This document shows, in pieces, positions 8,657 to 18,298 of a stretch of DNA of 64,000 nucleotides (the first letter of the stretch is position 1; each line of letters opens with the position of its first letter). The stretch comes from JALZKA01 sp963734015 (GTDB lineage Bacteria > Actinomycetota > Thermoleophilia > Solirubrobacterales > 70-9). The position numbers and the translations under genes are program-made. Under the pieces are notes generated by a model. It was not told the origin of the DNA. It saw only the letters and a program-made list of their open reading frames with translations, and ran no database searches. The DNA is taken from positions 124,001 to 188,000 of the forward strand of contig CAVTFG010000012.1 of the NCBI GenBank assembly GCA_963734015.1. Direction: 5' to 3'.

Positions 8657-9969
8657 CCTAACGCGCGAGTGACGCGCAGGGCGTGGAGGTGGAACTCGGT
8701 CATCTCCACCAGGTCGGTGACGGCGAGGCACTCGTTCGCCGCATGCGCCCCGTCCAGGTACGCGTCGAGGTCCGTCGTGAACACCGGAGCGAAACCGTAC
8801 GACACGGTGCCGAACGCGCCACGGACCCAATGCGAGTCGGCGAAGCCGGGCGTGACCAGGGGCAGGAGCTCCGCTCCGGGCAGGCGTTCCGCCACGTAGT
8901 CCCTGCAGGCCTCGTAGAGCGGCGTGTCGATGGGCGACTCGGTGCCACCCGCGAGCGGCTCGAGGAGCTCGATCTCGTACCGGTACCCGTCGCCCAGCGC
9001 GCCCGTCACGTGGGCCCGAATGTCGTCTTCGTCCTGGCCCGGCAGGGCGCGGCAGTCGCAGATCACATCGACGTACGGCGGGATGACGTTCGACGGCTCG
9101 TATGTCCGGAGCCCTGTCGGCGTGACCGTGAGCCTGGTCATCGGAGGCAGCTCGTCGGCGAGGATCGGGTGCAGCCGGGCGGCCCACTCGAGCGCGTCGG
9201 ACTCCGACAGGCCTGGCGGCGCGCCAAGCGCCTCGAGTGCCCGGGTGACGGCCGGCGTCATCTGCATCGGAGCTTCCGTTTTCAGCAGCCGCTCCGTCGC
9301 CTCCGCCGCGTAGCGCAGCGGGTTGTCGGCCGCCGCCGGCACCGACGCGTGGCCCGCGGTCCCGTGGACCCGCACGCGCAGCGAACTGACCTGTTTCACC
9401 CCGACCGAAATCGTCACGACCCGCCGCCCGTCGGCGAGCTCCAGCAGGATCCCGCCTCCCTCGTCGATCGCGTAGTCGCAGCGCAGGTCGTCGCGCTCGC
9501 GGACGAGCCAGGACATGCCGACATCGGCGGTGTTCCGCTCCTCGTCGGCCTCGGCCACGAGCACGAGGTCGCCCGCCGGCCGCTCGCCGGACCGGGCGTA
9601 TTCGGCGAGCGCCACGGCGCGCGCCGCAAGCTCGCCCTTCATGTCCGCCGCGCCGCGGCCGATCAGGTGCCCGTCGCGGACGACGCCGCCGAACGGGGGC
9701 TCGGTCCAGCCCTCGGGCGGCGCCGGCACAACGTCCGTGTGCGCGATCAGCATCACCGAGGGTCCCTCCCCGCGGCCACGGACCCTTGCGACGAGGTTGA
9801 GACGGGCCGGGTCGGGGCCGATCAACTCGCATTCGGCCCCGGCTTCCCGCAGGTGTTCGGCCAGCAGCTCAGCCGCCGGGGTCTCGTTGCCCGGCGGGTT
9901 CGAGGTATCGAGGCGGATCAGCGCCTGCGCGAGCTCGACGACCTCGTCGCGGAGCGCCGCGGCGCTCAT
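8626..9969 (-). CDS. M20-family metallopeptidase (ArgE/DapE/CPG2-like)
   Basis: A two-zinc cytosolic amidohydrolase/peptidase of 447 residues. Metal-ligand motifs are in place: HTDVVP, the bridging Asp in GRGAADMKG and the general base pair in VAEADEE. A dimerisation domain (about residues 200-320) carries the conserved His in TAGHAS. Members remove N-acyl groups or cleave dipeptides; the exact substrate is open. The start ATG overlaps the stop of the upstream P1 peptidase (ATGA). Its place behind an Opp-type importer and two other peptidases suggests hydrolysis of imported peptides. Confidence 0.88.
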   Translation of the reverse strand: MSAAALRDEVVELAQALIRLDTSNPPGNETPAAELLAEHLREAGAECELIGPDPARLNLVARVRGRGEGPSVMLIAHTDVVPAPPEGWTEPPFGGVVRDGHLIGRGAADMKGELAARAVALAEYARSGERPAGDLVLVAEADEERNTADVGMSWLVRERDDLRCDYAIDEGGGILLELADGRRVVTISVGVKQVSSLRVRVHGTAGHASVPAAADNPLRYAAEATERLLKTEAPMQMTPAVTRALEALGAPPGLSESDALEWAARLHPILADELPPMTRLTVTPTGLRTYEPSNVIPPYVDVICDCRALPGQDEDDIRAHVTGALGDGYRYEIELLEPLAGGTESPIDTPLYEACRDYVAERLPGAELLPLVTPGFADSHWVRGAFGTVSYGFAPVFTTDLDAYLDGAHAANECLAVTDLVEMTEFHLHALRVTRALGCPRCRARPC

Positions 9970-10886
9970 CCAGCGCGCTCGCGCGCGATCCGGCGCACCG
10001 CGTCGAGCGGGAACCCGTCCTGCATCGTCCCGTCGAGGCGCTCGGCCGGCCGGGCGGCGACCAGGCAGTTCAGCACTGCCTCGTGCGCGGCCTCATACGC
10101 CGCCGCGAAGTACGGATTCAGACCGGAGTTGGGCACCTCGCCGTCCTCGTCCGTCGTGAACGCGAGGCCGATCTCGCCCGAGCCCTCGCCGCCGTATGAG
10201 CCGGCGCGGGCGAGGCCCAACAGCGGCCTCAGCGCCAGCCGGCGGAGCTGCTGCGCGCTGAGCGGCGCGTCGGTGGCGCAAACCGCGATGCAGGAGCCGT
10301 CCGCGCTCGCGGGCTGCCCGGCCGGCGGAAGCGTCGTTCCCATCAGGTCGAGGCGCTCGCAGTCGCCGAAGTTGCAGAGCAGGAGCACGCCCACATGATG
10401 GCCGCCGACCGTTCGTGAGGCGGTGCCGATGCCCCCCGGGAAGTCGAACAGGATCATCCCGGTCCCGGCGCCGACGCTTCCCTCGGCCACCTCCGGGCCC
10501 AGCGCTCCGAGCGCCCGGGAGACGTCGCCCGCCGTCGTCGTGCGCGAGTCGGCGAGGTCGCCGTCGTCGCACTCACCCACCACGGGGATGACGACGTTCT
10601 GGGGACCGTGGCCGGATTCCTCAATCGCCGCCTGGATCACGGTCCCGACGGCGTGGGTGCCGCACAGGTACACCGGCGTCTCCATGTGCCCGACCTCGTC
10701 GATCTCAAGGTATGCGTTCAGCACACCGGTCCCGTTGACCACCGCGACGCCGGCGGGGGCCGGCAGGGCGGGCGGGTCGATCACGGTCACCCCGGTGTGC
10801 TGCCCGCTCTCGGCCTGACTGTGTCCGATCCGCACGCCGGGCACGTCGGTGATCGCGTTCCGCGCGCCCGGCTCAGAACGCGCCAC
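9966..10886 (-). CDS. P1-family (DmpA-like) aminopeptidase, autoprocessing
   Basis: A 306-residue Ntn-like hydrolase of the DmpA/P1 family (beta-aminopeptidases and D-Ala or L-aminopeptidases). The family matures by cutting itself before the nucleophilic Ser; here the site is Gly197-Ser198 in ADGSCIAV, followed by the typical VCATDAPL. The N-terminal DVPGVRIGH and VNGTGVL motifs are also typical. It is shorter than Ochrobactrum DmpA (about 375 residues), like many actinobacterial members. It follows the Opp ATPase genes and overlaps the M20 gene, so it is likely a peptidase acting on imported small peptides, possibly ones with D- or beta-residues. Confidence 0.88.
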   Translation of the reverse strand: MARSEPGARNAITDVPGVRIGHSQAESGQHTGVTVIDPPALPAPAGVAVVNGTGVLNAYLEIDEVGHMETPVYLCGTHAVGTVIQAAIEESGHGPQNVVIPVVGECDDGDLADSRTTTAGDVSRALGALGPEVAEGSVGAGTGMILFDFPGGIGTASRTVGGHHVGVLLLCNFGDCERLDLMGTTLPPAGQPASADGSCIAVCATDAPLSAQQLRRLALRPLLGLARAGSYGGEGSGEIGLAFTTDEDGEVPNSGLNPYFAAAYEAAHEAVLNCLVAARPAERLDGTMQDGFPLDAVRRIARERAG

Positions 10887-10910
10887 GGCCCCGCGATGTC
10901 GCGCCAGCGC

Positions 10911-11923
10911 TCAGCCGGCATTCGCGGCGGCGGCCGGCTCGGCGCGACCGGAGGCGGGTCGTGCAGCAGGCAGGCGGCGACCTGATCCCGCCCTCCTGCT
11001 GGGATCAGCATTCGGGTCGACCTGTCGCAGGGCTCGAACCGTCTCGGGCAGCGCGGATGGAACCGGCAACCCGGCCGGGACCTCGTCGCGTCGGGAAGCT
11101 CGCCCGCGAGCAGCTCTCGCGCTCGCCTCCTCCGCCGGGCCTCGCAACCGGCACGGCGGCTCGACGAGCGCCTGGGTGTACGGATGCTGCGGGCCGCTCG
11201 ATCACGTCCGCCGCGAGCCCCTCTCGACGATCCGGCCGAGGTACATCACCGCGATCCGGTCACAGAGCGACCACGCCAGGCTGAGGTCATGGGTGATGAA
11301 CGAGCAGCGCCGAGCCCGCGCTGCTGCTGGAGGTCGCAGAGCACCCGCAGGATCTGCGCGCGGACCGAGGCGTCGAGCATCGAGACAGGCTCGTCGCAGA
11401 TCAGGCCTTCCGGTTCGAGGACGAGGGCAGCGGCGATCGCAACCCGCTGGCGCTGGCCGCCGGAGAGCTGATGCGGATAGCGGTCCCCGTAACGCTCGGG
11501 GTCGAGCCCGACATCCTCCAGCGCCTCGTCAGCAGAGCTGGATTCCCGCTCCGCTGCGGCACGTCCTGGACGATCAGCGGCTCGGCGACGATCGTTCGCA
11601 CGCGCTGCCGAGGGTTCAGGGTCTGGTACGGGTCCTGGAAGATCATCTGGACCCGGCGGCGCAGGTCGTCGGAGGCTGGCCTTGCCATTCAGCGGCTCGC
11701 CGTCGAGGGCGATCTCGCCCGAGGCGGGCTCGGCCAACCTCAGCATCGCCCGCGCAAGCGTTGACTTGCCGCAGCCGGACTCGCCGACAACGCCCGAGGA
11801 TCTCGCCCTCTCGCCATTCGAGCGAGACGCCGTCGACAGCACGCGCCGTCCCGCGCTCGTATCCGGAAGTGGATCGCAGAGGTCGCGAACCTCCATCAGC
11901 GGGGCACGGCTCGTCTCGGTCAT
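10911..11923 (-). pseudogene. oppF: Oligopeptide ABC transporter ATPase (OppF-like), frameshifted
   Basis: One of two nucleotide-binding subunits powering peptide import. From ATG 11923 (overlapping the oppD stop as ATGA) the frame shows GESGCGKSTLARA (Walker A). Further pieces in shifted frames carry LSGGQRQRVAIA (signature), LICDEPVSMLD (Walker B) and the C-terminal cysteine cluster typical of OppD/F (around 11080-11010). At least four shifts are needed to read a full-length ~337-residue protein. The end is uncertain; I use the stop at 10911, next to the P1 peptidase start. Motif preservation suggests poor sequence quality here, not decay. Confidence 0.75.
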
Positions 11924-12939
11924 CCGGCGGTCCCCGCCTCCACGCCTCCGAGAGGCCCTGCTCGGGCCATTCCTCCCAGCGCGCGAAGTGGCACGCCGCC
12001 GCGTGGGAGCCCCGACCTCGCGCAGTGCCGGGTCCTCGACCTGGCAACGGTCCTGCGCGTACGGGCAGCGCGGCTGGAAGTTGCAGCCCGGCGGCAGCTC
12101 GCCGGGATCGGGCGGGCCGCCGGGGATCGGGTGTCGCATCTCGCGGTTGCCGCCGATCGTCGGCAGCTCTCGAGCAGGCGCTTCGTGTAGGGGTGCTGCC
12201 GGTCGGCGAAGACCGAATCGGCACCGGGCCCGATCTCCGACGATCCGGCCCGGCGTACATGATCGCGATGCGGTCGCAGGTCTCGGCGAGCACGCCGAGG
12301 TCGTGCGAGATCAGGATGAGCGACAGGCCAAGGCGCTCCCGAAGGCTCTCAAGCAGCTCGAGCACCTGCGCCTGCATGACCACGTCGAGCGCGGTGGTCG
12401 GCTCGTCAGCAATCACCAGCGACGGGTTGCACGCGAGCGCGAGCGCGATCATCACCCGCTGGCGCTGGCCGCCGGAGAGCTGATGGGATAGCGCGCCCGA
12501 CGCCTCGTGAGCCCCACGGTCGGCGAGCAGCTCGGTGTGCGCTCGGTCACCTCGGTGCTGTCCGGTCCCGGCTAGTGGAGCCGGATCGCCTCCGCGATCT
12601 GCGCGTCGACCTTCTGGACGGGATCGAGGGAGTTCATCGCGCCCTGGAAGACCAGCGAGATGTGCCGCCAGCGCACGAGCTGCATCCCGCGCTCCGTGCG
12701 GCGTCCGATGTTGATCTCGGCTGCCGCTTGCCCGGCGGCCGGAAGCTGATCGTTCCGGACTGATGTGAGCTCGGCGGCAGCAGTGCATCAGCGGCCAGAG
12801 CCGTCGTCGTCTTGCCGCAGCCCGACTCGCCCGCGAGGCCGAGCGCCTCGCCCGCTTGGATGCTCAGGTCGACGCCGTCCACGATCGGGTTGCCGGCATG
12901 CGCGACGTGCAGGTCACTGATCTCAAGCAGCGCGCTCAT
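11920..12939 (-). pseudogene. oppD: Oligopeptide ABC transporter ATPase (OppD-like), frameshifted
   Basis: The second ATPase of the importer. It starts at ATG 12939 (SALLEISDLHVAH) with Walker A GESGCGKTTTALA. A shifted frame carries LSGGQRQRVMIALALACNPSLVIADEPTTALDV, including signature and Walker B, then SHDLGVLAETCDRIAIMYAG. Another shift leads to the C-terminal NFQPRCPYAQDRC cysteine cluster and ACHFARWEE tail. The natural stop is the TGA at 11920-11922, overlapping the oppF start. The segment around 12490-12790 is the most damaged and cannot be read continuously. Confidence 0.75.
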
Positions 12940-12946
12940 ATGTCTC

Positions 12947-13809
12947 TCACCCCTGCTCCAGAAGCCGCGGGTTGACGTGCTCCTCGAACAGGTAGCCGAG
13001 GACGCGACCGCCAGCACCAGCAGCGGTGATGCAGAGACCCGGCGGGATCACGTACCACCAGGCCTCGGCGCTCGGCGCGCCCGGAGGTGAACGCGTTCTC
13101 CAGCATCGTGCCCCAGGAGATGCTGCGTCGGGTCGCCCAGGCCGAGGAACGCGAGCGCGGACTCGGAGAGGATCGCCACCGCCACGATCAGCACCGTGTT
13201 GGCGAAGATCAGCGGCAACGCGTTGGGAAGATGTGCGTCTTCAGGATGTAGCCAGTCGCCCGCGCCCAGCGCCCGCGCCCGCTCGACGAACGCGCGCTCG
13301 CGCAGGGTCAGGACCTGGGCGCGGACGATCCGCCCGGTGCCCGCCCAGGAGGTGAGCCCGATGACGAAGATCAGGACGGTCAGCGAGGGGTCGAGCAGGC
13401 TCGCGAGCACGATCATCAGCGGCAGGGTCGGGATCACCAGGAACCAGTTCTCGAGTGCGTCGAGGATCCGGTCCGTCCAGCCGCCGAAGTAGCCGCTGAG
13501 AAGCCCGACCGCCGCCCCGAGGACCGCGGAGATGATCGCCGCGGCGAACCCGACGACGATCGAGATCCGCGCCCCGTCGAGGACCTGGGAGAACACGTCG
13601 GCCCCGCTCTCGGTCGTCCCGAGCCAGTGGTCCGAGCTCGGCGGCGCGAGGGCGTCGAGGCTGGAGGCGTCCGGGTCGTCCGGCGCGATGGCGCGCCGAA
13701 GATGGCCAGGAAGATGAACAGCCCGAGCACGGCGAGGGCGAAGTGCCCGCGCCGGGTGGCGAGAGCACGTCCAGCTCGGCGTATGCCCCTTGCGGCCTGT
13801 TCGGCTCAT
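12947..13809 (-). pseudogene. oppC: Oligopeptide ABC transporter permease (OppC-like), frameshifted
   Basis: An inner-membrane permease. The frame between ~13690 and ~13270 is clean and contains WLGTTESGADVFSQVLDGAR and the helices up to the ATPase-contact EAA-like loop (ERARALGAGDW). Breaks near 13770, 13690, 13250 and 13120-13000 displace the N-terminal segment, the middle loop and the C-terminal tail (EEHVNPRLLEQG, ending at 12947, eight bases before oppD). The start at 13809 overlaps the oppB stop as ATGA. Reconstructed length is about 288 residues, normal for OppC. Confidence 0.78.
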
Positions 13810-14803
13810 TTCGCCTGCACCCTCGGGTCGAGGACGAAGTAGAGGCAGTCGGCAATGAGGTTGGCGAAGATCACCCCGACCGAGAAGATCAGGAACGTCC
13901 CCTGGAGCACCGGGAAGTCCTTGTCGTTGATGGCGTCGAAGCTGAGCTCGCCCAGGCCGGGCCACGCTGAAGATCGTCTCGATCGTGATCGCGCCACCCA
14001 CGACCGCCCCGAAGTAGAATCGCCGGCGAGGGTCACCAGCGGCAGCAATGCGTTCGGCACCGCGTGCTTGCGCACCACGCGGTACCAGGGCAGCCCGGTC
14101 GCGCGCTTGACGGTGATGAAGTCCTCGGTGAGGACGTCCACCATCGACGAGCGCATGATCAGGAAGTACTGCCCCAGCAGCATCAGGGTCATCGCGGCGA
14201 CCGGCAAGACCATGTGCTCGGCGACGTCGAGCGGCCTCCGCCCACCAGCTCGAGAACTCGACCCCCGGCGTCATCTGCTGTCCGGCCGGAAAGACCGGTA
14301 TCCAGACGGCTAAGACGAGGATCAGGATGATCCCGATCCAATACTCGGGCGCCGAGTAGGTGAACAGGCTGAAGTTGAGCGAGGCGTGTCGGCCTTCTTG
14401 CCGCGCTTGCGTGGCGGCGAACACCCCCAGCCACGAGCCGAGGAGGGTCGGCGACAGGGTGCCGGTTCCGACCAGCAGCAGCGTCCAGGGAAGCGCATCC
14501 TTGATCTCGTCCCAGACCGGCTCGCGCGAGCGCTGGCTGATGCCGAGGTCGACGGTCAGCGTGTCGCCCACGTAGTCGGCGAACTGGCCGATGATCGGCT
14601 TGTCGAGCCCGTAGTCGGCGCGGAGGTTCTCGATCTCCTCGGGCGAGTGAGTGCGGCAGTCGGGCGAGCTGGGTCGTGGGGTCGCCAATCACCCGGAAAA
14701 GGAAGAAGTTGAAGACGATCACGAAGAGCAGCGTCACCAGCGCCGCCGCGACCTTTCCGGCGAGCCACCGTCCGCTCATGGGGAGCATCCATCGCGGTCG
14801 CAT
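13806..14803 (-). pseudogene. oppB: Oligopeptide ABC transporter permease (OppB-like), frameshifted
   Basis: The partner permease. The N-terminal frame gives GRWLAGKVAAALVTLLFVIVFNFFLF, the first membrane helix. After a shift near 14660 the periplasmic loop and second helix follow (EEIENLRADYGLDKPI, TLLLVGTGTLSPTLLG). A further shift near 14240 leads to the ATPase-contact loop (VKRATGLPWYRVVRKHAVPNALLPLV) and the C-terminal helix FLIFSVGVIFANLIADCLYF. The stop overlaps oppC. The start could be the ATG at 14803, 14788 or 14779; the last fits the usual OppB length best. Confidence 0.78.
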
Positions 14804-14810
14804 CCCCCAA

Positions 14811-16654
14811 CTACTCCTCCAGCTCCAGCGGCTCGATCTCGCGCCGGCCGCGCGCGCAGCCCGAGCAGGAATGCCGAGCTCCGGCGATCCCGGCGGCCGC
14901 GAGCGCCAGGACGGCGCCCCGGCCGGCCCGTCGTCGTGCTCGCGGTGCTGCCGACGCCGGCGCGAGCGCCAGCACCGGCTCGTAGGAGACCTGCTCGCAG
15001 AATGATGTCGCCGTCCTCCGCCGGGACAGAGCGGCTCGATGTTGGCGAGACGGTCGGTGTGCCAGGCCTGCAGGTTCGGGTCGTCGGTCAGGACGACGTA
15101 GGCGACGTTTCGGCCGCGATGTGCAGCATCTCGGCGATGATCTCCTTGCGCTCGGCGTCGTCGAAGACGCCGCAGCTGCTCCTCGAAGAGCGCGTCGTAT
15201 CCGGGATTCGAGAAGAAGCTGTCCGAGAACGAGCCGATCTCGTTCGTGGTGTGGAGGCTGAGCAGAGAAGCTCGGGTCGTACGGGTCCCCGCCCCAGCCC
15301 CAGATGAAGGTGTCGAACTCGGGCGCCGGCTTGCCGTCCACCTTGCGGATCGTCAGCTCCGTGAGCTTGTCGGTGCTGACGATCTGCACGTTGAACTCGA
15401 CGCCGATCTCCCTGCCCATCTCGGCGATCAGCTTCGCCGCCTGGGTGGTGTACGGCGATTCGTTCCTCGCGTAGAGATCGAACGAGAGCTCCTCGCCGTC
15501 CCTGGTGCGGGGCTCGTCACCGTTCGACACCCACCCGGCGTCGTCGAGGATCTGGTTGGCCAGCTCCGGGTCGAACGGATAGGTCTGCTCGGGCTCGGTG
15601 TAGAAGATCCGGTACCAGGTCGGCAGGATCGCGTTGGCGACGAACGAGGTGCCCTTGCGTCGCGATCGCGTTGATCCGCTCGCGGTCGATGCCGTAGGCG
15701 ATCGCCTGGCGGATCTCGTGTCCTGGATCGCTGGGTTGAACATGGCGTCCGGGCACTCCGTCTCCGGGCAGAGGTTGAACGCGAGCTGCGGTGATAGGCG
15801 AGGTGGGCGAGCTCGACTTCGTCTCGATGTTCGGCTCTTCGGTGATCCGGCGCCCGAAGGTCGAGGCCTCGACCTCAGACGACCAAGTCGACCTCTCCGA
15901 GCGTCAAGGCACGCTCGACGCCGTCCTGGTTCCCGTACTGATGTACTGGATCTCGTCGAAGTCGGCGCCTCGCCGCGCCACTCGGGGTTCGGCTCCATGC
16001 GGATGATCCGCCCCCGGCTGAACTCGGTGACGACATACGGGCCCGAGCCGACCAGCGGCATCTCGGGCTGGAAGCGACACCGGTCAGCTCGTCGACCGAC
16101 TCCTTCCCCCAGATGTGCTCGGGGAGGATGTAGACGAAGAGGCCGCCGACGATCCGGGCGTCCGGGCTTTTCGTCGTCGATCACGACCGTCTCGTCGTCA
16201 GGAGTCTTGATGACTCGTGATCTCGTCGGTGTAGCCGGAGAAGATGTCGCCCGTCTGAGCCCAGCGCCTCGAGCGAGTACTTGACGTCCTTCGAGGTGAC
16301 CGGCTCGCCGTCGGACCAGTTCGCGCCCTGGATCGAGGTTGAACGTCACCGTCTGCTGGTCCTCGGAGACCTCCCAGCTCTCGGCGATCCCGGGCGCGGG
16401 GTCAGATCCTCCGGGTCGAAGTTGACAAGAGGTCGTAGTTGAGCGACCAGACGTTGAAGTTCTCCTCGTCGAGCGCCGACGAAGGGGTTCAGGTTCTGCG
16501 GGTCCTGCGCCCAGCCGATCCGCAGCACGATCCTTCGCCGGACGCCGTCGTCCTGCGCGCGAGCCGCGGAGCCGCGAGCCGACGCCGCGACCAGCACCAC
16601 CGCCGCGACGACCAGCGCCAGGCTCGTCCTCTGAATCGGCATCGTCATCGTCAT
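14811..16654 (-). pseudogene. oppA: Extracellular solute-binding protein family 5 (OppA-like), frameshifted
   Basis: The ligand-binding component of the peptide importer. It begins with a signal peptide (MTMTMPIQRTSLALVVAAVV) and the family-5 opening LRIGWAQDPQNLNPF. Conserved pieces in alternating frames include LVGSGPYVVTEF, the LAFNLCPETECPDAMFNPAIQD region and the clean stretch ~15640-15260 (WYRIFYTEPEQ through EFDTFIWGWGGDPYDPSF). More than five shifts are needed. The C-terminus reads as one hydrophobic segment followed by arginines, so the protein may be tail-anchored instead of lipid-anchored. I see no lipobox. It lies 20 bases after the S66 peptidase gene and 8 before oppB. Confidence 0.75.
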
Positions 16655-16673
16655 CGCGCGTTCCTCTCCGGGG

Positions 16674-17636
16674 TCACTCGACCGCCGCCTCCGGCACCTC
16701 GAGGGTTTTCGCGTCGCCGTCCAGGCGCACCCGCGCCCCGAGCGGCATGGTCGCCATGTGCTTGCCGTGGCCGAACGGCACGTTGCCGATGGCCGGAATC
16801 CCGAGCGGAGCGATCAGCTCGTCGAGCATCTGCTCGATCGAGAGCGTCGACTCCGGCTCGTCGGGAATCGTCTGGTCCTTCAGGTTCACGTCCGTGCCGA
16901 AAGCGAAGCCCGCGATGTTGTCGAGCTTCCCGGCCTGCAGCAGGTGATTGAGCGCGGTGTCGACCAGGTACGGCTCGGTGTTCAGGTCCTCGACCATCAG
17001 CACGCATCCGTCGGCCTCGAACTCGTACGGCGTCCCGATGCTCGATGCGAGCAGCGTCAAGCAGCCACCCACAAGCGGCGCCTCGGCCGAGCCGCCGCCG
17101 ATCGTCAGCACGTAAGGGTTCTCCGGATCCTCGAAGACGCGTCCGAGCGGCTCCGGCCGGAACGCGCGGTGGAACCACTCCTCGGTCACGGGCGTCAGCG
17201 GATAGTCGTCCTTGCGCCGCGTGAAGCGGAGGAAGTTGGGGCCGTAGAAGGTCAGCCAGCCGGCGTGCTTGGCGAGCGCCAGATGGAGCGCCGTGATGTC
17301 GCTGTACCCGCACACGATCCGCGGGTCGCCGACGGCGTCCCAGTCGACCAGGCGGTAGAACCGGGCCACCCCGTAGCCGCCCGTCAGGGCGTGCACCATG
17401 TCGATCCCGGGCTCCGACAGCGCCCACTGTACGTCCGCCGCGCGCTCCTCGTCGGTCCCGGCCAGATATCCGTGCACGTTCCGGTAGTTCGGCCCGAAGA
17501 CCACCCTGTGGCCGCGCGACTCGAAGTAGGCCGTCGCCTGCTCGACCTCGGACCGGGTCTGGACCGGCGACGAGGGGGCGACGACCGCGATCGTCGCCTG
17601 CTCGGGCAGGGCGGGCGGCTTGACCCGGTCAGCCAT
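16674..17636 (-). CDS. S66-family LD-carboxypeptidase-like serine peptidase
   Basis: A 320-residue member of the LD-carboxypeptidase/MccF family, which uses a Ser-Glu-His triad. The nucleophile is Ser112 in VCGYSDITAL, the Glu is Glu216 in MVEDLNTEPY and the His is His290 in PFGHGK. Classical members cut the L-Lys(or mDAP)-D-Ala bond of muropeptides during cell-wall recycling; MccF cleaves a C-terminal amidated residue and confers resistance to microcin C. It overlaps the TetR gene at its start and precedes oppA, so it belongs to the peptide-uptake operon. No signal peptide is seen, so it should act on imported peptides. Confidence 0.9.
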   Translation of the reverse strand: MADRVKPPALPEQATIAVVAPSSPVQTRSEVEQATAYFESRGHRVVFGPNYRNVHGYLAGTDEERAADVQWALSEPGIDMVHALTGGYGVARFYRLVDWDAVGDPRIVCGYSDITALHLALAKHAGWLTFYGPNFLRFTRRKDDYPLTPVTEEWFHRAFRPEPLGRVFEDPENPYVLTIGGGSAEAPLVGGCLTLLASSIGTPYEFEADGCVLMVEDLNTEPYLVDTALNHLLQAGKLDNIAGFAFGTDVNLKDQTIPDEPESTLSIEQMLDELIAPLGIPAIGNVPFGHGKHMATMPLGARVRLDGDAKTLEVPEAAVE

Positions 17637-18285
17637 CGTTGCTCCCGACCATCGCCGTCTCGATCAGCGCGGACGAGGCCCCGAGCGAGCCCAGCACCAG
17701 CTCGACGTGGAGGTCGGCCACCCGGTCGAGCTCGAGCGGCCCGTCGGGATCGAACCACAGCGCGACCCCGGTGCACTGGAGCAGGATCGCGTAGGCCGCG
17801 ACTCGCGGATCGGAGACCCGCAGCGAGTCGTCGCCGACGCCCGCCTCGATCAGCGCGACGAAGATCTGCTGGTAGGCGTCCCGCTGTGCGATCAGCGCCC
17901 TGCGCGGCGCATCGGCGAGCGCTCGGATTTCGCTGTCGGTCACGAACGCCTCGCGGCGATGCAGGCCGTGGAACACCACGTGCTCGCGGACGGCGGCGGC
18001 GAGCTTCAGCGCCGGGGCCTCGAAGCGCGCCATCGCGGCGTCCAGCTTCTCGGTCAGCCGCTCCATGAACTCGTCCTGGAGGTCGACCAGGATCGCTTCC
18101 TTCGACGGGTACCAGTGGTAGATCGCGGCGGGCTGGATCCCCGCGGCGGCCGCGATCGCACGCATCGAGGTCGCGTGATAGCCGAGCCGCGCGAACAGGT
18201 CCACGGCCGCGGCGTGGATCGCATCCCGCGTCTCGGGGCCCCGCCGTCCCCCCGTGCGGCGGTTCCCCGAGGCGGGTTCGATCAC
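17629..18285 (-). CDS. TetR/AcrR-family transcriptional regulator
   Basis: A 218-residue repressor-type regulator. The N-terminal helix-turn-helix is canonical (RDAIHAAAVDLFARLGYHATSMRAIAAAAGIQPAAIYHWYPSKEAIL), and the C-terminal ligand-binding half resembles TetR_C domains of lipid or CoA metabolism regulators. The GTG at 18285 is the chosen start because it follows the BKACE stop by 13 bases and leaves a normal-length N-terminal arm. Lying between the catabolic genes and the peptide-transport genes, it is a likely local regulator; a binding site cannot be named from the sequence. Confidence 0.85.
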   Translation of the reverse strand: MIEPASGNRRTGGRRGPETRDAIHAAAVDLFARLGYHATSMRAIAAAAGIQPAAIYHWYPSKEAILVDLQDEFMERLTEKLDAAMARFEAPALKLAAAVREHVVFHGLHRREAFVTDSEIRALADAPRRALIAQRDAYQQIFVALIEAGVGDDSLRVSDPRVAAYAILLQCTGVALWFDPDGPLELDRVADLHVELVLGSLGASSALIETAMVGSNDG

Positions 18286-18298
18286 CGGTACCGCCGGC

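Noticed and set aside
8336..9832. Open frame overlapping the M20 peptidase that includes the SDR start
   Set aside because: Only the last part (SGKTVLITG) is meaningful, and it belongs to the frameshifted SDR. The rest is an out-of-frame reading of the M20 gene.
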